Part shown: piece by piece, positions 8,736 to 17,704 of the stretch
Layout of the letters: every line of letters starts with the position of its first letter
How positions within the stretch are numbered: the stretch's first letter is position 1
Source of the DNA: Streptomyces avermitilis MA-4680 = NBRC 14893
Lineage (GTDB): Bacteria; Actinomycetota; Actinomycetes; Streptomycetales; Streptomycetaceae
Assembly: GCF_000009765.2 (NCBI RefSeq)
Contig: NC_003155.5
Coordinates: 372,001-436,000 of the forward strand
Direction of reading: 5' to 3'
DNA length: 64,000 nucleotides
Notes under the pieces: model-generated
What the model saw: only the letters and a program-made list of their open reading frames with translations
Told to the model about the DNA's origin: nothing
Database searches by the model: none
Program-made: the position numbers and the translations under genes

Positions 8736-9536
8736 TTATGTGGCTGCCAGGAGGATGGCCGTGTAGTGCGCGGTGAAGGCGGCGATGGTCAGGGCGTGGA
8801 AGACCTCGTGAAAGCCGAACCAGGCCGGCAAGGGGTCGGGGCGCTTGAGGCCGTAGACGACGGCGCCCGCGGTGTAGAGCAGACCTCCGGCGATGACCAG
8901 TGCGACGACCGCGGTGCCGCCGGTGCGTGCGAAGTCGGGCAGGTAGAAGACGGCCACCCAGCCCAGGACGATGTAGCACGGGGTGTACAGCCATCGGGGA
9001 GCCCCGATCCACAGCACGCGGAAGGCGATGCCGGCCAAGGCGCCCGCCCACACCACGGCCAACAGCACCAACTGCTCGCCTCCGGGCAGCAGCAGTACCG
9101 CCAGCGGGGTGTACGTGCCGGCGATGATGAGGAAGATGTTCGCGTGGTCCATCCGCCGCAGGACCGCCTCCCCGCGCGCACCCCACGTCCCGCGGTGATA
9201 GACCGCGCTGGTACCGAACAGCAGGCAGGCCGACAACGCGTACACCGAGCACGCCGCCACCGCCGCAGCCGAACGCGAAACGGCGATCAGCACAATGCCG
9301 CCGACCAGCGCGAGGGGGAACACGCCGGCGTGCAGCCAGCCGCGCAGCCTCGGCTTCAGCGCAGCCGTCGCCCGCTCCACCCCGCCTTCCAGGCCGGCGG
9401 CTGGCTGCCGGGCAGCGAGCTGGCCGGTAGCGCTGGCAGGCGCATCAACCACGGGGGTGGACAGGGCGTCGGTGGTGTCGGGGCGGGGCTGGAACTCCCG
9501 TCCGTGTGCGGGCGGCTGAGTATCTTCGGCGATCAT
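8736..9536 (-). CDS. Hemolysin III / PAQR-family membrane protein
   Basis: 266 residues. After a disordered N terminus of about 60 residues come seven hydrophobic helices. The conserved PAQR motifs are present: FGTSAVYHRGTW, with the Ser and His of the metal site, and FHEVFHALTIAAFTAHY at the last helix, with the paired His. Eukaryotic PAQR relatives are receptors or ceramidases; bacterial HlyIII proteins are of uncertain role despite the name. It is a single gene, separated from the phosphatase by about 190 bases. Confidence 0.9.
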   Translation of the reverse strand: MIAEDTQPPAHGREFQPRPDTTDALSTPVVDAPASATGQLAARQPAAGLEGGVERATAALKPRLRGWLHAGVFPLALVGGIVLIAVSRSAAAVAACSVYALSACLLFGTSAVYHRGTWGARGEAVLRRMDHANIFLIIAGTYTPLAVLLLPGGEQLVLLAVVWAGALAGIAFRVLWIGAPRWLYTPCYIVLGWVAVFYLPDFARTGGTAVVALVIAGGLLYTAGAVVYGLKRPDPLPAWFGFHEVFHALTIAAFTAHYTAILLAAT

Positions 9537-9591
9537 GCGCTCATATTCTGGAATCGGTGGAAGGGTGCGGTGCGTCGCCGTGCACTGCGGG

Positions 9592-9924
9592 TCAGACGCC
9601 GGCCGTGTGCCGGGCTGCGGCGCGGCGCTGTTCGCTGTTGATGCGCTGGGCTTCTTCGAGCTGGTCTTCGAGGATGACGATGCGGCAGGCGGCCTCGATG
9701 GGGGTGCCTTGGTCGACGAGTTCCCGGGCGCGGGCGGCGATGCGCAGCTGGTAGCGGGAGTAGCGGCGGTGGCCGCCTGGGGAGCGGAGCGGGGTGATGA
9801 GGCGGGCTTCGCCGATGGCGCGGAGGAAGCCCTGGGTGGTGCCGAGTAGTTCGGCGGCCCGGCCCATGGTGTAGGCGGGGTAGTCGTCGTCGTCGAGTCG
9901 GTTGTGCGGGTTGTCTGCTGTCAT
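9592..9924 (-). CDS. Small MerR-type DNA-binding protein
   Basis: 110 residues from the ATG at 9924, with AGAGAGGTG just upstream. The core (YTMGRAAELLGTTQGFLRAIGEARLITPLRSPGGHRRYSRYQLRIAARARELVDQG) is a MerR winged helix. It is followed by a short helix that could dimerise (VILEDQLEEAQRINSEQRR) and no ligand domain. Small actinobacterial MerR proteins of this shape resemble HspR and its relatives. The upstream region contains many copies of ACTGC, which might be its target, but that link is inference. Confidence 0.82.
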   Translation of the reverse strand: MTADNPHNRLDDDDYPAYTMGRAAELLGTTQGFLRAIGEARLITPLRSPGGHRRYSRYQLRIAARARELVDQGTPIEAACRIVILEDQLEEAQRINSEQRRAAARHTAGV

Positions 9925-9984
9925 TGCACCTCTCTGTGGAACGCATGGAGGGGCCCTGGTGCCGTACTGGCACCAGGGCCCCGA

Positions 9985-10468
9985 AGGAACTGCTACACCA
10001 TCTGCCGGCCCTGGTACTGCGCCGGCCTCCTGTTTCCGCTGACCCGACCGAGTTGCTGTCGGGGGCGCGGGGATCGCGGTTGCTTGACCGGAGACCACCT
10101 CACTATCGATGTCCTGCGGTACCCGGGCTCAAGATGTCGGCCCGGGCGATCCTGATGGCGTCTGGCTCCTCCGTTCTTCCCTCATTGATCAACTACCTAT
10201 CGAGCGGGTACTGCGTACTGCTGGTGATGCGAACTGCTCAGCGGCCTGTTACAGCGCCGCTCTTCGGCAGCCAGCCCCGTCGCCCGTCTTGCGTCTGCTC
10301 TGGCTTAGAACCCCACTGCCGAACCTCCCGGTGCGCGCGTCCGCAGCCGACGCCTTCACCGAGGTGCTGCTCACTGACTTCACTGCTGAGTACCGCGAAC
10401 TGCACTTACGGGTACTGCCACCGCGTCAAACGCGGTACTGCTCACGGCGGCCCCTGATCACTGCGGGC
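9985..10468. repeat. Cluster of short ACTGC repeats, mostly as GTACTGC or GAACTGC
   Basis: Eleven copies of ACTGC lie in about 480 bases, at 9989, 10016, 10210, 10217, 10233, 10315, 10382, 10399, 10414, 10437 and 10460. All are on the plus strand, and most are preceded by GT or GA. No gene was recognised in this stretch. The copies are unevenly spaced, with tight groups at 10210-10237 and 10382-10464. They could be binding sites for the neighbouring MerR-type protein, or chance enrichment. Confidence 0.4.
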
Positions 10469-10689
10469 CACCCGGTCCGGTCGTCAGTCCCGTCGCCGTC
10501 CTGCAACAACCCTGGCTTCGACACTCCACCACCGCACCGTCCCGCGAACTACAACTACGTGCGCTTGCCCGGCAGTTCATCTCTGCCAGGCCCTGCGGTC
10601 TCTCTTGACTACGAGAGAAACCATAACCACGCCACCACCCAATGTCTACTCCGGCCAACATAGATTTCCGCGTGTCCGGCGGTGAGGTA

Positions 10690-10968
10690 ATCGACCTCGA
10701 GCAGCGATGGAGGGTGTCCCACACGACGACTTCCTCGGCGCGGGCGTTGATACGCAGTTCCAGTAGGACGGGGCCGGGGGCGTACTTGCGGGCGTTGGTG
10801 ACCAGCTCGCTGACCACTCAGTTGGGTTATGTCCCTCGCACGAGCGGATACGGACAGGTGATGGCCGGCGTGGGCCTGGTCGAGGAAGGCGACGGCGTGG
10901 TGGCGGGCTTCGGCGACGCAGCCGTCGTCTCCTCCCAGGGCGTAGCCGGCGCGCATCAAGTATTCATC
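10690..10968 (-). pseudogene. RsbW-like anti-sigma ATPase, frameshifted and truncated
   Basis: One frame encodes YLMRAGYALGGDDGCVAEAR and SVSARARDITQLS. A second frame then continues with VVSELVTNARKYAPGPVLLE and INARAEEVVVWDT. Together these are the N terminus and N-box of a Streptomyces HATPase of the anti-sigma kinase type, with a frameshift near 10820. After VVWDT the sequence no longer matches, so the G-boxes are missing. The product cannot bind ATP properly. Confidence 0.75.
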
Positions 10969-11052
10969 CGGTGCCGTACAGCCGTCACCGGCGGCATGGG
11001 ATCCCACGTGTTAGCCCTCACTCCCCCGTGCGCGTCAGTACCCGCGATCGCG

Positions 11053-11280
11053 TCATGCATGCCACCAGGGATGTCGTCCGACACGGCGGAACGCGGCGAG
11101 CTTGTCCAGGAGGCCGGGCAGCACCCAGTAGTAGACCCAGGTGCCGCGGCGCTCACAGTCGATCAGGCCGACCTGGCGCAGCAGCTTGAGGTGGTGGGAG
11201 ATCGTCGGCTGTGACAAGTCGAAGGCAGGGGGCAGCTCGCACACGCAGACCTCCCCGATCTCCCTGCTATAGCGGGCGCC
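11053..11280 (-). pseudogene. ArsR-family metal-responsive regulator, 5' end missing
   Basis: The frame reads REIGEVCVCELPPAFDLSQ, then PTISHHLKLLRQVGLIDCER, then RGTWVYYWVLPGLLDKLA. This is the ArsR winged helix including the CVCEL metal-binding motif of the arsenic sensors. The first two helices and the natural start are absent and replaced by unrelated sequence from about 11280 outward. The DNA-recognition helix and wing are intact, but without the N-terminal dimerisation helix the protein is probably not functional. Confidence 0.75.
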
Positions 11281-11430
11281 GGCCACCAGCACGCAGTGAG
11301 GCCTGGTCCGCCACCACGGGGGGAGCGACGGACCAGGCCTGAAGTCCACGGTGCCACACCCGTCCCCGAACGCGCGCGCTCTGCGGATGAAGTCGCCGCA
11401 GGATGGCGCGTCTTCGTTCGAGCGGTCGAG

Positions 11431-12198
11431 TTACGCGTGGGCCCGCAGCAGGGCGAGCACGGCGGCCGCGTACGCGCGGGATCGGTCCCAGACGGCGAAG
11501 TAGTCGGTGTGCATCTGACCGGCCTCCTCCATCCGGGAGGGCTGGATGCGTATGCCGTCGCCGCGGCCGAGTGCAAGGTTGGTGCGGCGGCTCGTCTCCG
11601 GGCTCAGGCCGCGGATCGGCGGTACCGGCTCGCCGCCCTCGCGCGTGCCGTCGGGGTGAAAAGCCTCGTACAGGTCGTCGCGCCCTCGGTAACCCACACG
11701 GCTGGCCTGCAGCAGCCGTGCCTGCTTGGCGACCTCCTGCACCAACGGGTCATTAGGGCTGCCGAGCCGGAGCTCCGGCCCGGGGGACGGGATCGCCCGC
11801 CAGATGCCCGCGTACGTGGAATCGATGCTGCTGATCCACCACTGGGGCGCATAACCGCCGGGCAATACGAGCGGCCGCGGCAACCGTCGGGGTAGGCGCT
11901 GTCCGTTGGCGCGCCGGGCAAGCAGTGTGTGTGCCGAACGCAGCAGGGCAGCGTCGTGCGCCTTCATCAGGGCCACGGCGACGCTGATGGCGTGGGCCGC
12001 CGCCTTGTGCTCGGGGGTCTGTACGTGCGCGCGCAGCCGGCGCTGGTACTCGGCGCGTTCAAGGCCGGTGCTGCTCGGGCTCTGGCGAGCCGCGGTCGCC
12101 TTCGCCTCTTTCACACGCCGGTCGGCCGCCTGGGCTGCGCCGAGTTGCTGCGCAAGCCGTTCGACGGCTCCCGGCCACTGGCCCCCCACCATGCTCAC
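11431..12198 (-). CDS. Hypothetical protein, 255 residues
   Basis: I do not recognise this family. The GTG start at 12198 follows GGGGAGGGAGATC, a strong ribosome site, and the frame has uniform high-GC codon use. The N-terminal 110 residues are alanine-, arginine- and glutamine-rich and probably helical. The middle contains WWISSIDSTYAGIWRAIPSPG, and the C terminus DYFAVWDRSRAYAAAVLALLRAHA. There is no signal peptide or membrane segment. Nearby genes are mobile-element remnants, so it may be an accessory gene. Confidence 0.6.
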   Translation of the reverse strand: MSMVGGQWPGAVERLAQQLGAAQAADRRVKEAKATAARQSPSSTGLERAEYQRRLRAHVQTPEHKAAAHAISVAVALMKAHDAALLRSAHTLLARRANGQRLPRRLPRPLVLPGGYAPQWWISSIDSTYAGIWRAIPSPGPELRLGSPNDPLVQEVAKQARLLQASRVGYRGRDDLYEAFHPDGTREGGEPVPPIRGLSPETSRRTNLALGRGDGIRIQPSRMEEAGQMHTDYFAVWDRSRAYAAAVLALLRAHA

Positions 12199-12940
12199 GA
12201 TCTCCCTCCCCGCTGACGCCCGGCCGCTCCCCGGTCCAGGCTATCGGCCCGTCGTCCCGCACCCGGCGTCACCGCGGGGCGGCCCAGGCTTCTCAGAGCC
12301 AGCAGGCTCGGGACGGCCCGACAACAGCTCCAGCGCAAACGCCGGGGCACACCCAGCGGGCGGCCGGCGCCATGGCGGTCGTCAGACAGCGCCAGGGAAT
12401 GGTGGGCAGGACCGCCCGCTGCCATCTGCCGAACCGCGCCGGACTGCCCGCGAGTCCTACCTGAATGGTGGGGGCCACGGTGGGGGGTTGGTCGGGACGG
12501 ATCAGGCTGCGCAGAATCTCGGACTGGTCGGCGGCTCGGCTGGTGCTGCGGCGGACTCAGTTCCGGCTCCCAGGGTGCGGTGACCAGCCGAACGGGCGGC
12601 GGCGGGTGCGTCGTCGGGCGGCCGGGGAGGGCCGCGTCCCTTCGGCGGCGAGGCGGGCACGTGGTGTAGGCGGCGAGCCGACTCGGGGCGGTCCGGTGCC
12701 CAGCGGGCGGCGGTGGTCGGTCATTGGCCGATTCTTTCCCGGGCGTTCCCAGCGGGGCACGGGCACTTCGGGCCCCGGCACCGGGCCGGCACTGTCCGAT
12801 GGACCTTCACAGTCGAGGACGCCGCGCCGCAGCGTCGGTTCCGCATCACCGCCCGAGTCTGTAGCTGGATCACAGTCGGCGGTAGATGCCCTGTCAGACC
12901 TGAGTTGCGGACCTAACCCCGCCGCGTTCCACCATGGCGC
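12199..12940. other. Intergenic stretch without convincing gene
   Basis: Open frames here give only low-complexity Gly/Arg/Pro protein with no family signature and no good ribosome site. Nothing structural was recognised. Confidence 0.5.
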
Positions 12941-12949
12941 CGCCCAAAG

Positions 12950-13085
12950 CGCGCGGGTTCACAAATTGTTGCGGAACCTGTTCCGGGCCCTGCGGCAGGA
13001 ACGCGTGATCTTCCGGGACCCCACCCGCGGCCTGATCTTCGGAGGCATCCCTCGGCGAGCTGTCCGGCGATCAGCAACGAGGACG
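12950..13085 (+). pseudogene. Tyrosine recombinase (integrase) fragment
   Basis: The stretch encodes HKLLRNLFRALRQERVIFRD followed by PTRGLIFGGIPR. This matches the segment just before the catalytic domain of a family of Streptomyces site-specific integrases, which typically have ALRQER.IFRDPTRG. No catalytic Arg-His-Tyr part follows. It is a short remnant, consistent with an integrated element once present here. Confidence 0.45.
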
Positions 13086-13227
13086 TCTTTGTCTTTCCGG
13101 CGACTCCGCGTGACAGCGGGTTTTCGCGCCCCCTATTCAGAGATCGGCCCATGCCAGCTGTACGCCGCCCCATCCCCCGCCACGGTCACCGCGGCTACCT
13201 CGCCTGCAATAGCTGCCGACTGAGGGA

Positions 13228-13533
13228 CTACTCTCCGCCGGTCCGCACCAGTGCGCCGCCGACCCCAGGCGTGTAAACACGACGCGCATTCTTCTCGATC
13301 TCGCGCCTGACCTCCTCGCCGAGGTCGACACCCTGCATCTCGGCAATTGCGACCAGGTACAGGAAGACGTCGGCGAGCTCTTCCCCATGATCGGGCAGGC
13401 CTTTGCGCCAGGCCGTGAACGCCTCGCCGACCTCGGCGTTGAGCAGGCCGAACTCAAGTGGGATGTCGGTCGTATTGAAGCCCTGGTTAATCTTGTTCTC
13501 CCAGGCAAGCTTCTGGGCGTCGGCGATGTCCAC
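13228..13533 (-). CDS. MazG-like nucleotide pyrophosphohydrolase
   Basis: 101 residues, the size of single-domain MazG-like proteins. The metal-binding ExxE...ExxD pattern is complete: E34 and E37 in NAEVGEAFTAW, then E52 and D55 in GEELADVFLYL. Such enzymes hydrolyse non-canonical or excess (d)NTPs to the monophosphate. The GTG start has GGGGAA upstream. It lies just before two other nucleotide-metabolism genes on the same strand (deoxyribosyltransferase and P-loop kinase), suggesting a former nucleotide-remodelling group. Confidence 0.85.
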   Translation of the reverse strand: MDIADAQKLAWENKINQGFNTTDIPLEFGLLNAEVGEAFTAWRKGLPDHGEELADVFLYLVAIAEMQGVDLGEEVRREIEKNARRVYTPGVGGALVRTGGE

Positions 13534-13688
13534 GGCAGTTCCCCTTGACGGTGCGGTCCGGTCTCTCGGGGAACACTAGCGAGGCTCAAGAGCCTGGCGG
13601 GTGGGAACGGCACGGGAGTCAGCCTGTGGTGCGACCCGCGTTCGATGCGGTGTCGTAGGTGAGAACGGGTGCCGTGGCTGGCCAGCGA

Positions 13689-14066
13689 CTAGAAAGCTCG
13701 CTGGTAGGCGTCGGCGAGCGCGGTGATCTCCTCCGGTGAGGGTGCCTGCCCGTCGCGCTCGGTGACCAGTTCGGCAAGGTCGAGGACCTGGCTCTAGGCG
13801 AGGCGCGAGTGGCCGCGGTAGAGGGGGCCGTAGACGAGTTCGCTCAGGAAGCTGCGGTCCAGAACAAGCCGGCCCGGCCGGGCGAGGAGCTCGCGGTAGC
13901 GGCTGACCAGGTCCTGGTGGTCGGGGGTACGCGGGGAGTGCACGGAGATGAAGCCGTGCTGGGCGACAAGGAGCTTGGCCAGGGTGCTCTTGCCGACGCC
14001 GTCGCCGCCTTCGATCACGACGGTGCGGTGTCCGGTGATCTCCTCGATGGTCAGGGGCCGATCCAC
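13689..14066 (-). pseudogene. P-loop (deoxy)nucleoside monophosphate kinase, amber stop and internal deletion
   Basis: The GTG at 14066 overlaps the end of the upstream gene. The product begins TIEEITGHRTVVIEGGDGVGKST, with an intact Walker A, and continues to VLDRSFLSELVYGPLYRGHSRLA. A TAG follows at 13794-13796. The same frame then continues SQVLDLAELVTERDGQAPS and PEEITALADAYQRAF to a second TAG at 13689. Thymidylate-kinase-like relatives are about 170 residues. This gene has a stop in the middle and lacks some 40 residues where the LID region should be. Confidence 0.7.
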
Positions 14067-14822
14067 GCGGTCACCTCTTCCGCGCTGCGAAGCGTATGGC
14101 CCACGCCGTACTGGATCATCAGGTTGCGGTGGTTGGGCTCGCGGCCGGAGGCGTGGGTGTAGGTGCTGCGCGGGAGATAGGCGGCCACCGGTTGGGCGGT
14201 GGCGCAGGACGCTCCGATCAGCAGGGCGGCATTGGGCGGGGTCTCGGGGCCGCAGGCGTCGACGACGATGCGGTCGGAGCTGAGAGCGGCTGCCCAGTCG
14301 GCACGCGTGGCGGCCTCGGGGTCGGTGGCCGCGAAGCGAGTGGGACGGCGGACGGTGATCCCGGGGCGGGCGCCCGTGCCGGGCAGCTTGTGGTGCGCCG
14401 GGGTGTACGGGGAGGACTCGGCGTACACGGTGCTGCCCGTTCGGGAGGGGACGGCGCTGCTGGCGGGGACAGGGAGCTGTAATGCGGCGTCGACGCGGAC
14501 CTCGATGGCGTGCTGGATCTGGGCGTGGTTGCGGGCGGCGAAGTCGGCGAAGCGGCTGGACCCGGGCAGGTCTGGTGGAGCCCCAAGTCGGGGGGCGCGG
14601 ATGATGCGGGTGGCGAGGATGTCCAGCAGCGGGTCGGGGAAGACGGTGCCCGGGCCGGCGGGGGTTCCGGAATAGTCCTGGAAGTCGGTGGTCAGCAGGA
14701 TGACGGGTACGCCGCGGGCGGTGGCGTAGCCGATCTCCATGCACACGCCGTCGTCCGGGCTCGGGCCGTGGGTGATCGCGATGAGGGCGCGGATGTGGCG
14801 GAGCCGGTTGCGGTCGAGTTCA
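14051..14822 (-). pseudogene. Nucleoside 2-deoxyribosyltransferase-like protein, 5' truncated
   Basis: The frame is coding from about 14822 (RNRLRHIRALIAITHGPSPD, then DGVCMEIGYATARGVPVILL), but no start codon is present before a junction with unrelated DNA. An internal ATG at 14746 would give 231 residues. The MEIGYA motif, with its Glu, and the N-terminal AIT..PSPDDGV loop resemble nucleoside 2-deoxyribosyltransferases, which swap bases between deoxyribosides. A C-terminal part (IVVDACGPETPPNAALLIGASCA) looks like a second, related half. Its stop overlaps the kinase start, so the two were translationally coupled. Confidence 0.55.
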
Positions 14823-15076
14823 CCGCTCCCGCATCGTCATCGAGGTCGACGGCGTACAGCACTACGGCCTGGAGAACCCGCCCGACGAGAAGGGTCACCC
14901 ACACTGCCGTGCCGCGGCTGTATGCGGAGATGGTCGCCAAGGACCGGCGGCTGCGCCTGGCCGGCTACGAGATCTACCGCTTCGGTGGTTTCGAGCTCAC
15001 CGCGCCGGGCGGCGAGCAGATCCTCGCGGCCTTCTTCACCGAACTCCTCGGTCGGCACAGGAAGCCGCCCCTGTGA
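14823..15076 (+). pseudogene. C-terminal nuclease-like domain fragment, frameshifted
   Basis: One frame gives SRIVIEVDGVQHYG; another, further on, gives VPRLYAEMVAKDRRLRLAGY and EIYRFGGFELTAP. Together they resemble the Vsr/DUF559-like C-terminal domain of some actinobacterial proteins, where IEVDGxQHY is a PD-(D/E)xK-type core. A frameshift with foreign sequence separates the halves, and the N terminus is missing at the junction with the deoxyribosyltransferase. Confidence 0.5.
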
Positions 15077-15128
15077 GCCGACGCCATAAGGCGCGAAGAC
15101 CTTCCCGTGCGCGGAAGAGATCGCGCGG

Positions 15129-15536
15129 TTGCGGGAGGAGGCCGAGCAGGTGCAGGCCGCGCTCGGCGCCTCGGAGCGCGCGCTTCAGCGGCTGGTGGAT
15201 GCCCGTGCAACGGTGGCCGAGGTACTGGCCGAGCCGCCTTCCGTAGTCGCGGAGCCGGTGTCTGGCGCGGTGGCGGGGGCGGTGGTGCCGCGGCGGACCG
15301 GGGACATGGCCGCGTCGGTCCTCGCGCCGGACTACCAGCAGATCTTGTCGGTGCTGGAGTCGGAAGCGGGGCGGGAGGGCATGCGCTGCCAGCAGCTGGC
15401 CGTGGCCCTGGGGCTTCAGGCGGTCCCGGCGAAGGTGGAGGGGCTGCGGTCGAAGGCGAAACGCCTGGTGGAACGGGGGTGGGCACTCCAGGTGCGGCCG
15501 GGAGTGTTCACCGCGCTCGCGATGCCGACCGTCTGA
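15129..15536 (+). CDS. Coiled-coil plus winged-helix hypothetical protein
   Basis: About 135 residues. The first 45 form a predicted coiled coil (REEAEQVQAALGASERALQRL) and the last 70 look like a winged helix (GMRCQQLAVALGLQAVPAKVEG, then LRSKAKRLVERGWALQVRPG). The TTG start at 15129 is weak, and the frame is open upstream, so it may be the tail of a longer protein. Similar short proteins occur beside mobile elements in Streptomyces; the function is unknown. Confidence 0.5.
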   Translation: MREEAEQVQAALGASERALQRLVDARATVAEVLAEPPSVVAEPVSGAVAGAVVPRRTGDMAASVLAPDYQQILSVLESEAGREGMRCQQLAVALGLQAVPAKVEGLRSKAKRLVERGWALQVRPGVFTALAMPTV

Positions 15537-15638
15537 AGTCGGCTGGGCGGCGTCCGGTCAGGCGTGCATCCGATGGCGGTCTCCGCTCCCTGCGCATAGG
15601 GCAGGCCACCGTGCAAATCTCCCTGGTGAACGGCCAGT

Positions 15639-16987
15639 TCAACCCTGGAGGTGCCCGATGGCCTTGTCCCAGTCTGACCTACAACGCCTGCTGGAGTCAC
15701 TACGCACGGGCAGGGCGGCGGGGGCGGTCGGCTTCTGCAGCTGCGTCGGTCCTGGCTGGGCGGGGACAGCGGCGCGGTTCTTCGCGGTGGTGGTCGGGCC
15801 GGTGGTGGCCCACGCGCGGGCTTCGGCATCGAACCGCACCTGCGTCTCCCGCGCGGTGCCGCCGATGACGACCTGGGCGCGGCCGACGTGCTTGGTGGAC
15901 TTCGGCGTGGGATGGATCTCGGGAGCGAGCATGCGCCAGGCGTTCATGCTTTAGCTGGCGAGGATGCGGGTGGTGAACTGCTCGCGGACCTCCTGGCCTC
16001 CGAGGGCGCGGGCGGTCGCGGACTGCGCGACAAGGAACACGTGCATGCGGACCCGACGGCCCATGAACAGAATCTCCATGAGCGCGTCGATCGCCGGAGA
16101 GGTCTTCGGGTCACCGGACTCGCGGATCTTGTCCCAGTAGCGCGCCAGCTGCCGCATGGTGGCGTTGACCTCTTCGAGGAGGATCAGCAGCCTCGCGCCG
16201 ATGGCGTCCGGGTCGGCATCGATGCCGACTTCGTCGGCGACGCGCACGCGGCGCCGGCCTTCCATTCCGAGCTGGACCAGAGCGTCGTGGATGTCGGCGA
16301 TGTCGGCGATGTCGGCGCAGTAGGTGACGTCCGGGATGCCGCGCGCCCAGGCATGGGAGATCCGCTTGTAGTAGAGGACGAACGCCTACGAGCCACGGTG
16401 GATCATCTGGCAGGCGATGCAGCGCAGGATGACCGACTTGCCGCCGACGGTGGAGGCGTAGACCAGGATGTGCGGCGAATCGGCATCCAGGTCGACGGAG
16501 ACCGGCTTGCCGCCGGAGCCGATGATGGGCGCAGGCTCCGCAGCCTTGGCCACCAGGTCGCGCACCTTGGGGTCCTTGAAGGCGGCCTCCGCCGGAGACT
16601 TGCGGGTCTTCTTCACCAGCACGTACGGCTTGCGTTCGGCCGGGTGCCAGGAGAACGTCACGCCCTCCAGGGCGAGTTTTTGGGTGATGAGGTCGGCGAC
16701 CAGGTCGCGGGAGAACCGCAGGTGCGTGTCGGCTGCGCGAGCGCCTCGTGCAGTGGGACAACCCACTCACGCATCAACTCCCGGCGTTCGCGGGACAGCA
16801 GCCCGTACGCGATGCCGCCGACGGCCAGGGCGGAGGCCGCGCCTATCCCGCCAGTCTCCAGCGTGGCCAGGGTGGCGTCCCCGGTTCTCCCAAAGGTCCT
16901 GGAAGGCGTGCGCGAAGTCGCCACCTCACGCCCCCGGCGCACGCCAAAAGCGCGCTGACTCGCCGATGCGCAAAGGTTTGCAACCAC
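15639..16987 (-). pseudogene. FtsK/SpoIIIE-like conjugative DNA transfer protein, multiply broken
   Basis: The parts in order are a membrane segment (GGIGAASALAVGGIAYGLL), a frameshift near 16745, then SADSPHILVYASTVGGKSVI-like P-loop sequence. A TAG at 16386-16388 follows HRGS. The same frame resumes with AFVLYYKRISHAWARGIPDV, the Walker B-like ARLLILLEEVNATM, and EQFTTRILAS with a TAA, then resumes again with MNAWRMLAPEIHPTPKSTKH. Family members are single proteins that pump double-stranded DNA in Streptomyces conjugation. The P-loop is also altered (ASTVGGKS). It is clearly non-functional and marks an old integrative or conjugative element. Confidence 0.82.
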
Positions 16988-17083
16988 CCGCCAGAGCCGA
17001 CGAGGAGCACACCGCCACTAAATTCGAAGACCCGATATGGCCAACCTCACCCAATACCGGTAAATCTTTAGGAAGGTGCTGCA

Positions 17084-17704
17084 GTGCGTCTGTTCGCCGA
17101 TCATGTCTCGGGTCCGCCGTCCGCTGAGCGATTCGCCGGGCCGCTGTGGTTGCGGGAGCGGCCCGGTGGACTCAATGAGATCGAATGGCGGCTGCGTCCC
17201 GGTTTGCCCGCGTTTGTGCTTTATCACGCCAGGATGACGTCGTCGATGTCCCTGTTGTTGGCCTGCTGCGGCAACGCGTTCGACTCGACTTTGGCCGCGA
17301 TGCGGGAAGGCACCGAGGAGCATTTGCCCAAGGAGATGGCGAAGCACTGGACGTCCTTCGCGCACATGGTGGCCAATGGGCAGCGAGGCGATCTCTCCGA
17401 TCTCGGGATCACGTTGGTCACCGACCCCGTTGACGGTGTGAAGGGTGGTTGTGTCGCCACGATCGTGAGCCCCCGCGGGAGCGAGAGCGAGCTGAAAGAC
17501 GCCCTGACCCGGGTGATCAGGGGAGCGGCCTCCGCGATCGGGGAGGGGGTGGAGGCGGCTGAGCGTTCACCCCGGATCCACGGGCTGCTGGCCGCTCAGT
17601 CGGATCACGCGGTGCTGGACGACCGGCTGGAGACCATCGCCGCGACCGGGTTCCGTTTCGGCGCCACCAGGTCCCTGCTCGACCTGGACTGGCCTACAGA
17701 ATGA
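17084..17704 (+). CDS. Hypothetical protein, 206 residues
   Basis: The GTG start follows AGGAAGGTG. The protein has no recognised domain. It contains ERPGGLNEIEWRLRPGLPAF near the start, a short hydrophobic helix (MTSSMSLLLACCGNAF), and an acidic C terminus. Its last 11 bases overlap the 3' end of the large minus-strand gene, so the two are convergent. Codon use is normal for the genus and the frame is intact. Confidence 0.65.
   Translation: MRLFADHVSGPPSAERFAGPLWLRERPGGLNEIEWRLRPGLPAFVLYHARMTSSMSLLLACCGNAFDSTLAAMREGTEEHLPKEMAKHWTSFAHMVANGQRGDLSDLGITLVTDPVDGVKGGCVATIVSPRGSESELKDALTRVIRGAASAIGEGVEAAERSPRIHGLLAAQSDHAVLDDRLETIAATGFRFGATRSLLDLDWPTE

Noticed and set aside
10109..10663. 184-residue plus-strand frame in the ACTGC-rich region
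   Set aside because: No ribosome site or family similarity, and unusual composition; the region is better described as repeat-rich non-coding.
12465..13223. 252-residue open frame on the plus strand
   Set aside because: The protein is low-complexity Gly/Arg/Pro with no ribosome site; only the short integrase-like stretch near 12950-13085 is recognisable.
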